NCBI GenBank assembly: GCA_045604405.1
Contig: JAZUNZ010000008.1
Coordinates: 1-23,537, forward strand
Length of the DNA: 23,537 bases
Reading direction: 5' to 3'
DNA from: UMGS1649 sp045604405
Lineage (GTDB): Bacteria; Bacillota; Clostridia; TANB77; CAG-465
Below, one piece after another: positions 5,985-14,243 of the stretch. The translations under genes and the position numbers were made by a program. Below the pieces are notes generated by a model. The model was given only the letters and a program-made list of their open reading frames with translations, was not told where the DNA came from and did no database searches. The number at the start of each line of letters is the position of its first letter. The first letter of the stretch is position 1.

Positions 5985-7712
5985 CTAATCCATAGGTATT
6001 CTAATATAAAATACTGTACCTTGCCCTGTAATACTGTCAAATGTAATTTCGCCACCAAATGCACCTGTTATTACTGAGTATGCAAGATATAACCCAAATC
6101 CTGTACCAGATACACCTTTTGTAGTAAGTATATTCTTTCCTATATTATCTCTAATATGTTCTGGTATACCTCCTGCAAAGTCTTCTATAGAAATTATTGC
6201 ATTGTTACCTACTTTATCTACTACAACATTTACTTCTCCGCCTTTATCTTCATAAGCTTGTATTGCGTTTACTATAATATTAGTTACAACTTGAGAAAGT
6301 TTGGCAGAGTTTCCTTTTACAATTAAATCCTTCTTTATTTCTAGATTTAAATTTACTCTGTGTTTTGTAAGCTCATTATGTATTATTACAGATACGTCTT
6401 TTATAACCGCTGTAATATTTACATCACTTACATCATTACTTCCAATATTTCTTATTTGGTTTCTTAAGCTGTTTGTTAGTGTTACAATTTTATTTGCACA
6501 ACTATCCATTCTTTCTACAAGCATTTTTTCATCATCTGTTTTTGCTGTAGTTTTAAATATTAAAAGGCCACTTTTTATTGCAGATATTGGAGTGTTTATA
6601 TCATGAGCAACTCCCCCTGCAAGTTCACCTAGCATTACTAATGATTCATTTTTAAGCATTACTTCCATATCTTTTTTAGCTTGTGTTACATCTCTTAAAA
6701 GAACTAGAGTTGCTACATATTCAGTACCATCTTTAGATTTTACTGGTTGGAAGTCTACCTCAAAATATCTTTCAAAAGAGTCTTTTTCAATGTGGTATTC
6801 CTTTGTTATTGTAGTTTCTTTTTCCCTTGCTTCTTCTATGTCTGCTTTAACTTGTTCTAAGCTTATAAAATCCGCAGATTTTAAGATATCAAAAAGATTG
6901 TCGTTATTTTTTATCTCACCAAATGCTTTAAACTTCTCAATAAATGTCTTGTTCAAGTCTGCTATTGTTCCATCTTCACTTATTACTACGAAAGCATCAC
7001 TCATGTTGTCTACTATCGCTTTTAGTGTTACTGGTATTACATCTAGCGCTTTTAGCCTAAAAATCGCTATATAAAAACAAACCGACGTTGCCGTAAATAA
7101 TATAGGTGTTGCATATACAGTTACATTCAAATTAAAGCCCAATACTCCAATAAAGTTTACACTGGTAGGCAATAATAAGCCAAGTATTATAAAAGCTGTT
7201 TGTTTAGAAATAAACCCAGATTTCCTTATGGAAGTATTTAATAATATTATAGCTGATAATATTATTAACAAGTATGAATATACCGTAAAGAAATCTAAAG
7301 CAGGACCAAACACACTTTGACTTAGATAAATAGAATATTGTTTGTAAAACAAATGATGTATATCATTTGTCCATAATAATCCTAACAATACCAATGGAAT
7401 AATATATAGCCATCTTAATTTATCTGTAGTTTTCGTATCTTTTGCATATGTACATGCCATTATAAAAATAGCTGTAGCAAAATTCATTCCTCCAATATAT
7501 GCTACATATTCAAAATATATAGCCGGTACATTGCTTCCCGAAAATAGTACCTGTAATATAAGTGCGGATATATGAACTATAAACAGCACTATTATTGTGA
7601 AAAATTTTTCATATAATTTATTCTTTTTCCTGTTTTTTAGCGTTTCTTTTAACAATACTATAAGCGTCACTAGCGCTATGGCTAATACAACAAGAGTAAA
7701 ATTTATTACCAT
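5985..7712 (-). CDS. 7TM-PAS sensor histidine kinase
   Basis: A 575-residue membrane sensor. Seven hydrophobic helices lie at about 2-21, 39-56, 68-90, 101-117, 142-160, 171-193 and 200-218, matching the HisKA_7TM type of N-terminal sensor. A PAS domain follows at about 228-345, ending in VLLRDVTQAK. The transmitter has the H-box LAGGVAHDINTPISAI (phospho-acceptor H370), the N-box NIIVNAIQAY (N478, N482), a G1 box EDFAGGIPE (510-518; Phe-Ala where Asn-Gly is usual) and the G2 box GTGFGLYLAYSVI (535-548). AGGGAGG precedes the ATG at 7712. The gene starts 11 bp after the NRPS stop and is probably in its operon. No response regulator is adjacent. I infer that it may sense the NRPS product or a related lipid-soluble signal. 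Confidence 0.88.
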   Translation of the reverse strand: MVINFTLVVLAIALVTLIVLLKETLKNRKKNKLYEKFFTIIVLFIVHISALILQVLFSGSNVPAIYFEYVAYIGGMNFATAIFIMACTYAKDTKTTDKLRWLYIIPLVLLGLLWTNDIHHLFYKQYSIYLSQSVFGPALDFFTVYSYLLIILSAIILLNTSIRKSGFISKQTAFIILGLLLPTSVNFIGVLGFNLNVTVYATPILFTATSVCFYIAIFRLKALDVIPVTLKAIVDNMSDAFVVISEDGTIADLNKTFIEKFKAFGEIKNNDNLFDILKSADFISLEQVKADIEEAREKETTITKEYHIEKDSFERYFEVDFQPVKSKDGTEYVATLVLLRDVTQAKKDMEVMLKNESLVMLGELAGGVAHDINTPISAIKSGLLIFKTTAKTDDEKMLVERMDSCANKIVTLTNSLRNQIRNIGSNDVSDVNITAVIKDVSVIIHNELTKHRVNLNLEIKKDLIVKGNSAKLSQVVTNIIVNAIQAYEDKGGEVNVVVDKVGNNAIISIEDFAGGIPEHIRDNIGKNILTTKGVSGTGFGLYLAYSVITGAFGGEITFDSITGQGTVFYIRIPMD

Positions 7713-7723
7713 GTCTTCCTCCC

Positions 7724-10700
7724 TTAAAATTTGATTATTCTATTTATTACACGACTCAAATAAAACCCTGTTACGTCTGGCCAATCAAATCCATGTTTAT
7801 TTAGTATTTTCATACTTATATCATTTGTTACCTCTACATCTGTAACATACTTAAGTTGCGTATCCTTAGTCACATCAACAATTATTCCATCCATTTCACT
7901 TTGGCGATTATCTTCTAATTCGTCAAATATAGCTTTTCTAACTTGTTCATCACTACCAAATTTAACATCAATATTAGTCCTATTTAATACATCTACAATT
8001 GTTGCAATAGAAACTTTATTATTGTTATATAAATGATATACTATCTGTGAATCATCTAGTTCAAGAAGTTTCACCACTGATTTTGCTGCCATATCTATTG
8101 GTGTAAAGTCTACAGACTGTTTCTTAATATCTTCAGGAATAACACCTATACTGATTAAAGATTTTAATCTAGCAGAAAATGCGTTATCCTTTTCATTAAT
8201 TTGGAATTTACCATCGGAAAATCTATCTGATAAGTTGCCCATTCTAACAACTCTTGCTCTTAAATTATTTCCTATTATTTTTTCGTAAATTTTTCTCTCT
8301 GCAATAAACTTAGTATAAGCATAAACATTATCCAATTCTTGTCCTTTATAGAAGTCTAGTTCGGTATATTCCTTTTTTAACACATTTTTTGCATCTACAT
8401 TTTTTGCTGCTTCAACAATATCTCCCGATACACTTAGTGTAGATATTTGTATTAATTCAATATTTTTCTGCACGCAAAACTCTGCTATCATTTCAACGTT
8501 CTTAACATTTACTCTATAAAATTCGTCAAAATTTCCATAATGTTTTACTAATGCTAAAGAATTTATAAAATGTGTTGCATCTTTTATCGGAAGTTCTTCA
8601 AGGCTTTGTATTTCGCCATCATATTCAATAACAACTATTCTTTCTCCTATTAGTTTATCATATATGTTATCAAAATAGTAGTTCAATCTCTTCTTGAATC
8701 TCTCTTCCGCCGATTCACCACTGGCTCTTCTAACCAAACAATATATGCACCCTTTTTGAGTTTTTATAAATTCAGATATAATATGCATCCCTAAATATCC
8801 AGTTGCACCAGATAACACTACATTTTTGCATTCTCTATCCTTTGGTTCTTTTTGATTTTTCAATATGTTTTCGATCTTTGAATAATCATAATCTTTAATA
8901 TCACTAGATATGTTTTTTTCATCTTTTCCTGAACTTAACATATCCCCTAAGTCTTTTATTGTTCTATATTTATATAAATCACTGTATGTTATATTTATTT
9001 TTCGTTCTATTGCCTTTGTTATAAGTGTTACTCCTAACATGGAATCTCCACCTATATTAAAGAAATCATCATCTTGTTTAATATCATCAATTTCTAAAAC
9101 ATCTCTAAACAATTGGTATATATCCAAATATATGCCCACGTATTTTTCAGCTTCGTTAGAATTTATCTGTATTTTATTAAATATCCCCTCTAATTCTTTC
9201 TTATTTACCTTTCCGTTATTGGTAATAGGAATTTCATTTACTTGTACAATTTTTCTTGGCATTATATAACCCGGTATAAACTTTCTAAGATATGTTTTTA
9301 AATTGTTTATATTTTCCTGTTTATTACTTACAAAAGCGAGAGCTAAATACTTGTTATTATTACTATCAACCATACATATAACTTCACTATTTTGCACGTC
9401 TTCATATTTATTAACTTTTTCTTTTATTTCATCTAAATTTGCTCTGACACCTTTAAGTTTGATTTCGTTATCGCTTCTTCCCAAAAATATAATATTGCCG
9501 TCTTCTCTTATTTGAGCTCTATCACCAGTATTATATATTTTCCCAGTCTCTAGGTTTGTTTCTATAAATTTTTTCTTCGTCAAGTCTTCATTTTCTACAT
9601 ATCCTGTTGATACTCCATCTCCGCCAACAAATAACGTTCCTGTTACGTTTAAAGGTAACAACCTTAGCTTGTTGTCTAATATATAACTTGTAGTATTAGA
9701 AATCGGCTTGCCTATAGGTATAATTTTGTCATTTATATTCACATCATAATATGTGGTTACAACGGCATTTTCTGTTGGTCCATATAAATTTTTTAAAACA
9801 GTGTTTGGACAGTGTGAAAGCAACTTTATAGCGTGTTCTCTAGACATTGCCTCTCCACCTGTCATAATTATTTTTACATTTTCAAACATATTAGGGTTAA
9901 CTGATACCATTTGATTAAATATGGCTGTTGTTAAAAAAACGACTGTTATTTTGTTATTTTTTATATACTCCTCAAATGCTAGAGGATTTAATAATTCCTC
10001 TTTAACGAGATACAATGTTACACCATTTAACAGTCCATTCCATAGTTCTAGTGTACTAGCATCAAAAGTAATTGTTCCTGTTTGTAACATGTTGTCTTTG
10101 GAGTCCAGTTTTAAGTAATTGCTATTCTTTACTAACTTAATAATATTTCTATTGGTAATTTTTACACCCTTAGGTGCCCCGGTGGTTCCAGATGTATACA
10201 TTATATTGACAACATCTTCGGGCTTTCCTAAATATATATCATTTCGATAATTGTTTTCAACACCAGCAAGACTAACAATTTCTACGTTTTCTATACTTGA
10301 TTTTGCTTGATCTGCTACTATAATCTTTAAATTTGAATTCTTGATTATATGTTTTTTGCTCAAATCTGTAGCGTTAAAGTCCATAGGAACATATACTGCG
10401 CCTAATCTTAAAACTCCTAAAATTGTTGCAACTAAATCTATGCTTTTATTAAGCATTATGCCAACAGCATCATTTGTTTTTACGCCTCTTTTGCTTAAGA
10501 AATGCGCTATACTATTTGCTCTAGCATTCAACTGTGCATATGTTACCCTAACTTCACCGTAAACTAATGCAAGTTTGTTAGGATTTTCTCTTACTTGTTG
10601 TTCAAATAAACTTATCACTGTCTCGGTTTTAGGATATTCCGTCTCAGTTTTATTAAAGTTCAATATGTGTTGTTTTTCCTCTTCAGGCATTATCTCTATT

Positions 10701-11968
10701 GTTTCAACCTTTTTATTGTTTACTATACCATCTTCTATTATAGTTTCTATTCTTCTTGCAATGTATTCTATTTCTTTGTCCTCGAATAAAGAGGTAATGT
10801 AATCATAATCTACTTCTAAGATTCCGTCATCATTTAAATCTACTATGTGAATTTCTAATTCATCTTGTATATGCCCAGAAAAGTTCCAGCTCATTCTATA
10901 TGTATCTTCTTTATCAAATTTAGCTCTAGCATTTTGGTAAGATACCATTACTTTGTATAATGAATCTTCTAATCCATTATTTTTCTTTACATTGTCTATA
11001 GTTTTAGATATTGGAAATCTTTGATGTCTAAATAGCGACATTGTTTCTCTTGCGTTCATTGTACATAAATCTTTAAATGTCATTTGTTCATCTATTTTAA
11101 ATCTAACTGGCATAGTAGATACAAACATACCTTGCATCTGTTTTTCCGCAAAGTTTCCTCTGTTAAGTATAGGGGTACCAATTACTATGTCTTGTTTTTC
11201 CGTTATTCTTTCTAGATATATAGCAAGAGCTGTCATAAATATTGTATATGGCGAAAATTTATTCTCTTTACAATAATTTAATATTAACTCATTTAATTTA
11301 CTATCTAATTTAACTGCATATCTTTTTGCTTCTGTTTCAGTTAATACAGTGTTTTTTATTCCAACTGTTTCATTAAAGTCTTTTAAATACTCCATCCAAA
11401 AAGCTTCATCATCTTTAAATTTTTCACTAGATTTATATTCAGTTTCTTTAGCAATATAATCTAAATAGCTAGGATATATTTCAAACTCTATATTGCCTTC
11501 TAGCATTTCATCATATATTTTTGCAAGCTCTGTTACCATCTTAGACCCTGACCAACCATCACAAATCAAGTGATGAGCTTTTAAAAATATTTCTCCTGCA
11601 CCTTGTCCTCTATCTATTAATAAATATGAAAATAGCGGTCTATCTATAATATCAATAGGCCTAGATATATATTCTTGTTTTATATTATCTATTTCTTCTT
11701 CTGTTTTTCCCTCTACATTTATTTTATCTGCTTCAAAAGGCTCAAAATTTACTACGTACTGTTTAGGTACGCTGTTTTCTATGCATATTCTTAGCCTCAT
11801 TGACTCGTTTATTTCTACAAATTTGTTTACCGTTTGTTCTGCCCTTGATAAATCAAAGTCCTTTTTTATGATTAGTGAACCAGATATAATATTAATTAAT
11901 TTGCTTTCATAAAAGTTCTCAACTAACCATATATTTTTTTGAGGAAATGTTAGTTCAAATTTTTCCAT
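7724..11968 (-). CDS. Single-module NRPS, C-A-T-R with reductive release
   Basis: A 1414-residue non-ribosomal peptide synthetase. The condensation domain (about 1-430) has HHLICDG (132-138, the HHxxxDG motif). The adenylation domain (about 450-925) has YTSGTTGAPKG (591-601), NLYGPTE (727-733) and NNGKVNKKEL (917-926). The carrier domain has FFNIGGDSM (969-977), with S976 for phosphopantetheine. The C-terminal thioester reductase (about 1047-1414) has the NAD(P)-binding GATGYLG (1054-1060) and the SDR YAYTK (Y1216, K1220). The first domain being a C domain suggests a starter type that N-acylates the amino acid; the reductase then frees an aldehyde or alcohol. Lining the A domain up by eye with GrsA gives a pocket of roughly D, A, L, F, M, G, L, V, V, K, which suggests a hydrophobic amino acid; this is weak. 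AGGAG precedes the ATG. No phosphopantetheinyl transferase or exporter is nearby. Confidence 0.92.
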   Translation of the reverse strand: MEKFELTFPQKNIWLVENFYESKLINIISGSLIIKKDFDLSRAEQTVNKFVEINESMRLRICIENSVPKQYVVNFEPFEADKINVEGKTEEEIDNIKQEYISRPIDIIDRPLFSYLLIDRGQGAGEIFLKAHHLICDGWSGSKMVTELAKIYDEMLEGNIEFEIYPSYLDYIAKETEYKSSEKFKDDEAFWMEYLKDFNETVGIKNTVLTETEAKRYAVKLDSKLNELILNYCKENKFSPYTIFMTALAIYLERITEKQDIVIGTPILNRGNFAEKQMQGMFVSTMPVRFKIDEQMTFKDLCTMNARETMSLFRHQRFPISKTIDNVKKNNGLEDSLYKVMVSYQNARAKFDKEDTYRMSWNFSGHIQDELEIHIVDLNDDGILEVDYDYITSLFEDKEIEYIARRIETIIEDGIVNNKKVETIEIMPEEEKQHILNFNKTETEYPKTETVISLFEQQVRENPNKLALVYGEVRVTYAQLNARANSIAHFLSKRGVKTNDAVGIMLNKSIDLVATILGVLRLGAVYVPMDFNATDLSKKHIIKNSNLKIIVADQAKSSIENVEIVSLAGVENNYRNDIYLGKPEDVVNIMYTSGTTGAPKGVKITNRNIIKLVKNSNYLKLDSKDNMLQTGTITFDASTLELWNGLLNGVTLYLVKEELLNPLAFEEYIKNNKITVVFLTTAIFNQMVSVNPNMFENVKIIMTGGEAMSREHAIKLLSHCPNTVLKNLYGPTENAVVTTYYDVNINDKIIPIGKPISNTTSYILDNKLRLLPLNVTGTLFVGGDGVSTGYVENEDLTKKKFIETNLETGKIYNTGDRAQIREDGNIIFLGRSDNEIKLKGVRANLDEIKEKVNKYEDVQNSEVICMVDSNNNKYLALAFVSNKQENINNLKTYLRKFIPGYIMPRKIVQVNEIPITNNGKVNKKELEGIFNKIQINSNEAEKYVGIYLDIYQLFRDVLEIDDIKQDDDFFNIGGDSMLGVTLITKAIERKINITYSDLYKYRTIKDLGDMLSSGKDEKNISSDIKDYDYSKIENILKNQKEPKDRECKNVVLSGATGYLGMHIISEFIKTQKGCIYCLVRRASGESAEERFKKRLNYYFDNIYDKLIGERIVVIEYDGEIQSLEELPIKDATHFINSLALVKHYGNFDEFYRVNVKNVEMIAEFCVQKNIELIQISTLSVSGDIVEAAKNVDAKNVLKKEYTELDFYKGQELDNVYAYTKFIAERKIYEKIIGNNLRARVVRMGNLSDRFSDGKFQINEKDNAFSARLKSLISIGVIPEDIKKQSVDFTPIDMAAKSVVKLLELDDSQIVYHLYNNNKVSIATIVDVLNRTNIDVKFGSDEQVRKAIFDELEDNRQSEMDGIIVDVTKDTQLKYVTDVEVTNDISMKILNKHGFDWPDVTGFYLSRVINRIIKF

Positions 11969-12007
11969 ATTTATTACTCCTAACCCGATCTACTTCCACA
12001 CAATATA

Positions 12008-12036
12008 AGTATAGCAAATACAGACAAAATGTGCAA
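12008..12036 (-). promoter_or_regulatory. Candidate NRPS-kinase promoter
   Basis: On the minus strand TTGCAC (12036-12031) and TATACT (12013-12008) have a 17-bp spacer. The -10 is a 5/6 match; the -35 is weak. The spacer is almost entirely one arm of a 16-bp inverted repeat, so promoter use is likely regulated. Confidence 0.45.
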
Positions 12037-12064
12037 CAATATGTTACTCATTTTGTCTGTATTT
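12016..12064. repeat. Perfect 16-bp inverted repeat upstream of the NRPS gene
   Basis: AAATACAGACAAAATG (12016-12031) is the exact reverse complement of 12049-12064, with a 17-nt loop. It directly follows the subtilase stop (12064-12066) and overlaps the candidate NRPS promoter. It may be a terminator or attenuator for the subtilase transcript, or an operator, or both. On the minus strand only three T follow the stem before GC bases, so terminator strength is doubtful. Confidence 0.75.
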
Positions 12065-12762
12065 TAAGTCATATTATATTTTTGTATAAACCTATCTATA
12101 TTAAGGCTAGATTTACTCATCTCTTTTGAAATTTTACCAGTAATATATGCTACTAGAATTGATGTGCTACACTCTTTCCATTTAGTAGACATCAACTCAT
12201 TCTTAATGGATTTATTTGTTATACTTATACTTGCTTTTTCGCATTTACAATTAGCTACAGATATGACACCATCATAGTAGGCGGGATATGTTATAGCGGT
12301 TGAATAATTTAAGCAAGACGATACGACTACAATATCACTTTTCTGAATCACACTAACAATTTCTCTCAACTGTTCATTATCTTCTAATGTAGCAAAACTC
12401 ATGCAAATTATGTCTACTTCTTTTTCATTTAACCATACCAAAGCTCTTACTACATCTGAAATATTTCCAGTATTATTCTCATTTAACACATTTGCTAAAT
12501 ATATTTCACAATTACTGTCTCCTCTTTTTATGATATCTACTACCATGTCCGCATGTGTACTTTCCTTATTTAAATTCATATTATCTATCATAATATTTGA
12601 AATGCCGTATTGCAAAACATATTCATTAGATAAACTTGTGTCTATTACACCTACTTTTATTTTATTTGGTATTGAATAATTTGAATTATTAATTATAACT
12701 ATACCACCTGTAGTAAATAGTATAATTGATATAATTATTGACATTACCCGATTATATTTCAT
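12064..12762 (-). CDS. Membrane-anchored or secreted minimal subtilase (S8 family)
   Basis: A 232-residue subtilisin-like protein. One hydrophobic segment at about 7-25 is a signal peptide or anchor, so the enzyme acts outside the membrane. VGVIDTS gives the catalytic D41, STHADMV the H70, VVSSCLNYSTAITYPAYYDGVISVAN the oxyanion N152, and CSTSILVAYITG the S201. Order and spacing match S8, but the conserved glycines of HGTH and GTS are replaced (HAD, STS), and at 232 residues it lacks a prodomain and the usual loops. AAGGAG precedes the ATG at 12762. It follows the toxin-like and small proteins by 87 bp and precedes the NRPS. It may mature the secreted protein upstream or act in export of a product. 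It could also be an inactive or very specialised protease. Confidence 0.72.
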   Translation of the reverse strand: MKYNRVMSIIISIILFTTGGIVIINNSNYSIPNKIKVGVIDTSLSNEYVLQYGISNIMIDNMNLNKESTHADMVVDIIKRGDSNCEIYLANVLNENNTGNISDVVRALVWLNEKEVDIICMSFATLEDNEQLREIVSVIQKSDIVVVSSCLNYSTAITYPAYYDGVISVANCKCEKASISITNKSIKNELMSTKWKECSTSILVAYITGKISKEMSKSSLNIDRFIQKYNMT

Positions 12763-12792
12763 AGTTGGTCTCCTTAATAATTAAATATATAT

Positions 12793-12837
12793 AGTAATAA
12801 CCACCAACTAGTGGTTAACTAATTAGTGGTTGTTACT
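12793..12837. repeat. Inverted repeat between the small protein and the subtilase
   Basis: AGTAATAACCAC (12793-12804) pairs with GTGGTTGTTACT (12826-12837) with one wobble. Inside, CCAACTAGTGG and TTAACTAATTAG add further pairing possibilities. No T-tract follows on the minus strand, so it looks like an attenuator or processing site between the two genes. Confidence 0.45.
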
Positions 12838-12849
12838 ACATTGATATTA

Positions 12850-13155
12850 TTAAAAATGTAACGTTGGTAGACTTTTATTGTATCCTTTTCTTCCAATGGT
12901 TTCTTTTACAAGCCTTGGATTTGAATTTGGTGCTACTTCTTTCATCCAGTCTAATATAACGTTTATGTCAAAGCAAGTATATGTCAAATCAGAACGTTGC
13001 CTTTCGATAATGCATGGTTCTCCATTTACATATACAGTTTCTTCTTCATAATACCACTTTTCAAATGCTTCTTGATATTTTTTAGAATCGTCACCCATAA
13101 ATGGTTCGAATTCTATTTCATCTACATGAGATGCAAAGTCTATATTCATTCTCAT
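12850..13155 (-). CDS. Small acidic protein, putative immunity partner of the upstream toxin-like protein
   Basis: A 101-residue protein without signal peptide or membrane segment, rich in Asp and Glu (for example FEKWYYEEETVYVNGEP), with a basic C-terminus. I do not recognise the family. The start is ATG 13155 behind AAGGAAGG; an upstream in-frame codon at 13191 would overlap the preceding gene. It begins 14 bp after the stop of the secreted toxin-like gene, so the two are one transcription unit. Its size, acidic nature and position fit an immunity protein that neutralises a basic toxin domain. That role is inferred from context alone. Confidence 0.6.
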   Translation of the reverse strand: MRMNIDFASHVDEIEFEPFMGDDSKKYQEAFEKWYYEEETVYVNGEPCIIERQRSDLTYTCFDINVILDWMKEVAPNSNPRLVKETIGRKGYNKSLPTLHF

Positions 13156-13169
13156 AAATTCACCTTCCT

Positions 13170-14003
13170 TTATAATGGTGGAAACCAACAATGCGGCATG
13201 CTACTGCTATCTTTTATCCACTTTCTGCCAATAGGATGATAGTGAGGGAAAATATAATTAGTACTTTTATGCGTTCTATCAAACTTTACTCTTCCATTAA
13301 CAGACGCCGCTTTTGCCGCTCCCAACGCTGCCGTCAAATTGCTTGCAAATACATCATAACCTCTTTTTAATCTCGAAACTGCAGCCGAATAACTAATTTG
13401 GTTACCAACCATTACTTGATTCTTATACAAATAGGCAGCATAATAATAAGTTTTGTTATTTTTCTTTGCTGTTTTTACTAGATCTAGTGCCCTTGTTGCA
13501 GTTTTCGCTTTTGTATGTAAGTCACTTTTAGTAATAGTCCTAGATTTCACTCCATTTATTGTTGTCGCAATTAGTTCTGCAGAGTAGTATGTGGCTACCG
13601 CAAGTGTAGCTGTAACAACAGACGCAATAACTGCTTTTGCTGCTGCAACAATTGCAGGAGCCCAATAACCAGCAGTCAACGCAATTGTTGTTGCTGATTG
13701 TGCAACAGCATTCTCCCCATAAGCCTCGCTAGTTGTGTCCTCTAGATAAACCATCGCGCATCCGTCATACATATCTACATTTAAATCATACTTAACGTTG
13801 TCTAAATACAATTTGTACTCTTCTGTTTTTTTATCGTAAGTACATTTAACAATCGAGCCATCAACTTCAAGCTGAGCGCTTATATTTTTATTATCCTCTA
13901 TTGTTTGAACATCTTGGGTTGTTCTTTTTACATTGTTGGGAACTATAATCAGTCCTAACAACATTGCAATGGTTAAAACAAGTGATAAAACTTTCCGGAA
14001 CAT
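13170..14003 (-). CDS. Secreted toxin-like protein with C-terminal HYH motif (SAR2788-like)
   Basis: A 277-residue protein. Residues 1-22 are a clear signal peptide (MFRK followed by a hydrophobic run to IIVP). A polar region (about 25-95) is followed by an Ala/Thr/Val-rich hydrophobic stretch (about 99-150) able to insert in a membrane. After it comes a basic segment with YYAAYLYKNQVMVGN (187-201) and SAAVSRLKRGYDV (206-218). The C-terminus has PHYHPIGRK (253-261) and SMPHCWFPP (268-276), giving His 254, 256 and 271. This layout recalls the SAR2788 family of putative toxins and polymorphic-toxin tips ending in HYHP...H.F. I assign this from memory of the pattern, not from a search. AGAGG precedes the ATG. 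A small acidic gene follows by 14 bp and a secreted subtilase after that, consistent with toxin, immunity and processing protease. Confidence 0.65.
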   Translation of the reverse strand: MFRKVLSLVLTIAMLLGLIIVPNNVKRTTQDVQTIEDNKNISAQLEVDGSIVKCTYDKKTEEYKLYLDNVKYDLNVDMYDGCAMVYLEDTTSEAYGENAVAQSATTIALTAGYWAPAIVAAAKAVIASVVTATLAVATYYSAELIATTINGVKSRTITKSDLHTKAKTATRALDLVKTAKKNNKTYYYAAYLYKNQVMVGNQISYSAAVSRLKRGYDVFASNLTAALGAAKAASVNGRVKFDRTHKSTNYIFPHYHPIGRKWIKDSSSMPHCWFPPL

Positions 14004-14056
14004 AACAGTTACCTCTCTTTCTTATTAGACAGAAATAAATATTACTTACTGAAATA

Positions 14057-14085
14057 ATTATAATATCTACTCAGAAACTTGTAAA
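14057..14085 (-). promoter_or_regulatory. Promoter of the toxin-like gene
   Basis: TTTACA (14085-14080) and TATAAT (14062-14057) on the minus strand with a 17-bp spacer, 54 bp before the ATG at 14003. It is a near-consensus sigma-A promoter. Confidence 0.75.
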
Positions 14086-14139
14086 ATTATAGTAAGTTTC
14101 CTAATATATTACATTTTTATAGTATTTATTTCCTCTTTA

Positions 14140-14168
14140 TTTACATTTATACCATTTTATGGTATAAT
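14140..14168 (+). promoter_or_regulatory. Promoter and operator of the XRE regulator gene
   Basis: TTTACA (14140-14145) and TATAAT (14163-14168) with a 17-bp spacer. A perfect palindrome, TATACCA (14148-14154) and TGGTATA (14160-14166) around 5 bp, fills the spacer and part of the -10. This is the natural site for the XRE protein to repress its own gene. Bases 14086-14139 between the two divergent promoters hold no gene. Confidence 0.7.
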
Positions 14169-14182
14169 ATTGCAATATAAAG

Positions 14183-14212
14183 TACATTTTTTGTATTTTT
14201 TTACAAAATGTA
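14183..14212 (+). repeat. Inverted repeat in the XRE gene leader
   Basis: TACATTTT (14183-14190) and AAAATGTA (14205-14212) are perfect 8-bp arms around 14 bp of mostly T. It lies just after the predicted transcript start and 31 bp before the ATG, so it could be a second operator or an RNA hairpin. Confidence 0.4.
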
Positions 14213-14243
14213 TATTTTTATGATACGTTTTAGAGGTAGTTAT

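Noticed and set aside
10000..10700. Naming the exact amino acid activated by the NRPS
   Set aside because: The pocket residues were lined up by eye only and the resulting code does not match one I can name with confidence.
8910..11000. Several plus-strand frames of 65-119 codons opposite the NRPS
   Set aside because: They are antisense shadows without RBS, of hydrophobic low-complexity composition, inside a well-conserved NRPS.
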